Below are positions 30,060-30,164 of a stretch of DNA of 30,164 nucleotides, piece after piece. The first letter of the stretch is position 1. Each line of letters opens with the position of its first letter. A program made the translations under genes and the position numbers. The notes under the pieces are model-generated. The model searched no databases. It saw only the letters and a program-made list of their open reading frames with translations, and was not told where the DNA came from. This DNA is from Lachnoclostridium sp. UBA1241 (GTDB taxonomy: Bacteria > Bacillota > Clostridia > Lachnospirales > Lachnospiraceae): NCBI GenBank assembly GCA_002308955.1, contig DBWJ01000061.1:14028-44191 (forward strand), given 5' to 3'.

Positions 30060-30164
30060 CTAGCAATAGAGCCCCAGCTTCGCTGCTTCCTCGAGAACCA
30101 TCTCACGGTCGTCCATATGGTATTTGACGCCGCGAATCTCCTGATAGTCTTCATGTCCTTTGCC
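30060..30164 (-). CDS. murE: UDP-MurNAc-tripeptide synthetase MurE, C-terminal end only
   Basis: The last 34 codons and TAG stop of a gene that enters from the right edge. GKGHEDYQEIRG followed by KYHMDDRE is the conserved end of MurE ligases, which add the third residue (usually meso-diaminopimelate) to the peptidoglycan stem peptide. The substrate-defining DNPR-type motif lies outside the window, so diaminopimelate and lysine types cannot be told apart. It lies 78 bases before the priA start and is probably part of the same operon. No promoter or terminator is evident in that gap. Confidence 0.88.
   Translation of the reverse strand, partial: GKGHEDYQEIRGVKYHMDDREMVLEEAAKLGLYC

Overview
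The window reads as chromosome of a Gram-positive Clostridia member, most likely Lachnospiraceae. The evidence is the PASTA-kinase/PP2C housekeeping cluster, a mraZ-rsmH-ftsL-PBP division cluster, a clostripain-family peptidase, a GlmU-like lone hexapeptide protein of a type I recall from Lachnospiraceae, and strong AGGAGG ribosome binding sites. Base composition is around half GC by eye. I cannot name a genus. Every convincing gene is on the minus strand, so transcription runs from high to low coordinates. The plus-strand open frames are codon-bias shadows. I see no tRNA, rRNA, CRISPR array, insertion sequence or prophage gene.

Right part (30164 to about 17266): a long housekeeping operon, murE (3' end only) - priA - def - fmt - rsmB - rlmN - stp - prkC - rsgA - rpe - ychF - lgt. 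It links cell-wall precursor synthesis, replication restart, translation initiation and rRNA modification, PASTA Ser/Thr kinase signalling, ribosome assembly and lipoprotein maturation. It ends at a strong intrinsic terminator (17266-17299).

Middle (17170 to about 8221): the division and cell wall (dcw) cluster, with a sigma-A-type promoter and TGGAG repeats that look like a MraZ operator, then mraZ - rsmH - ftsL - class B PBP - murD - ftsW - divIB, then ftsZ with its own promoter, a TTG start and a terminator. mraY, murG, murC, murF and ftsA are absent from this cluster. The spoIIGA-sigE pair that often follows ftsZ in spore formers is also absent.

Left-middle (8218 to 3020): a self-contained operon of three hydrolases, with its own promoter. 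It encodes a membrane-anchored C11 (clostripain-like) cysteine peptidase, a trypsin-fold serine peptidase with no signal peptide, and a secreted, membrane-anchored GxSxG lipase-like protein on a Thr/Pro stalk. This is the least explained part of the window and the best candidate for an undescribed system.

Left end (3017 to 1): an amino-sugar operon, nagB - glmM - GlmU-like acetyltransferase-type protein - start of an unknown gene. The nagB promoter is flanked by a direct repeat and an inverted repeat, and a hairpin separates nagB from glmM. NagB and GlmM compete for glucosamine-6-phosphate, so this operon sits at the branch between catabolism and UDP-GlcNAc/peptidoglycan synthesis. No intergenic gap exceeds 300 bases; the largest is the lgt-mraZ gap of 298 bases.
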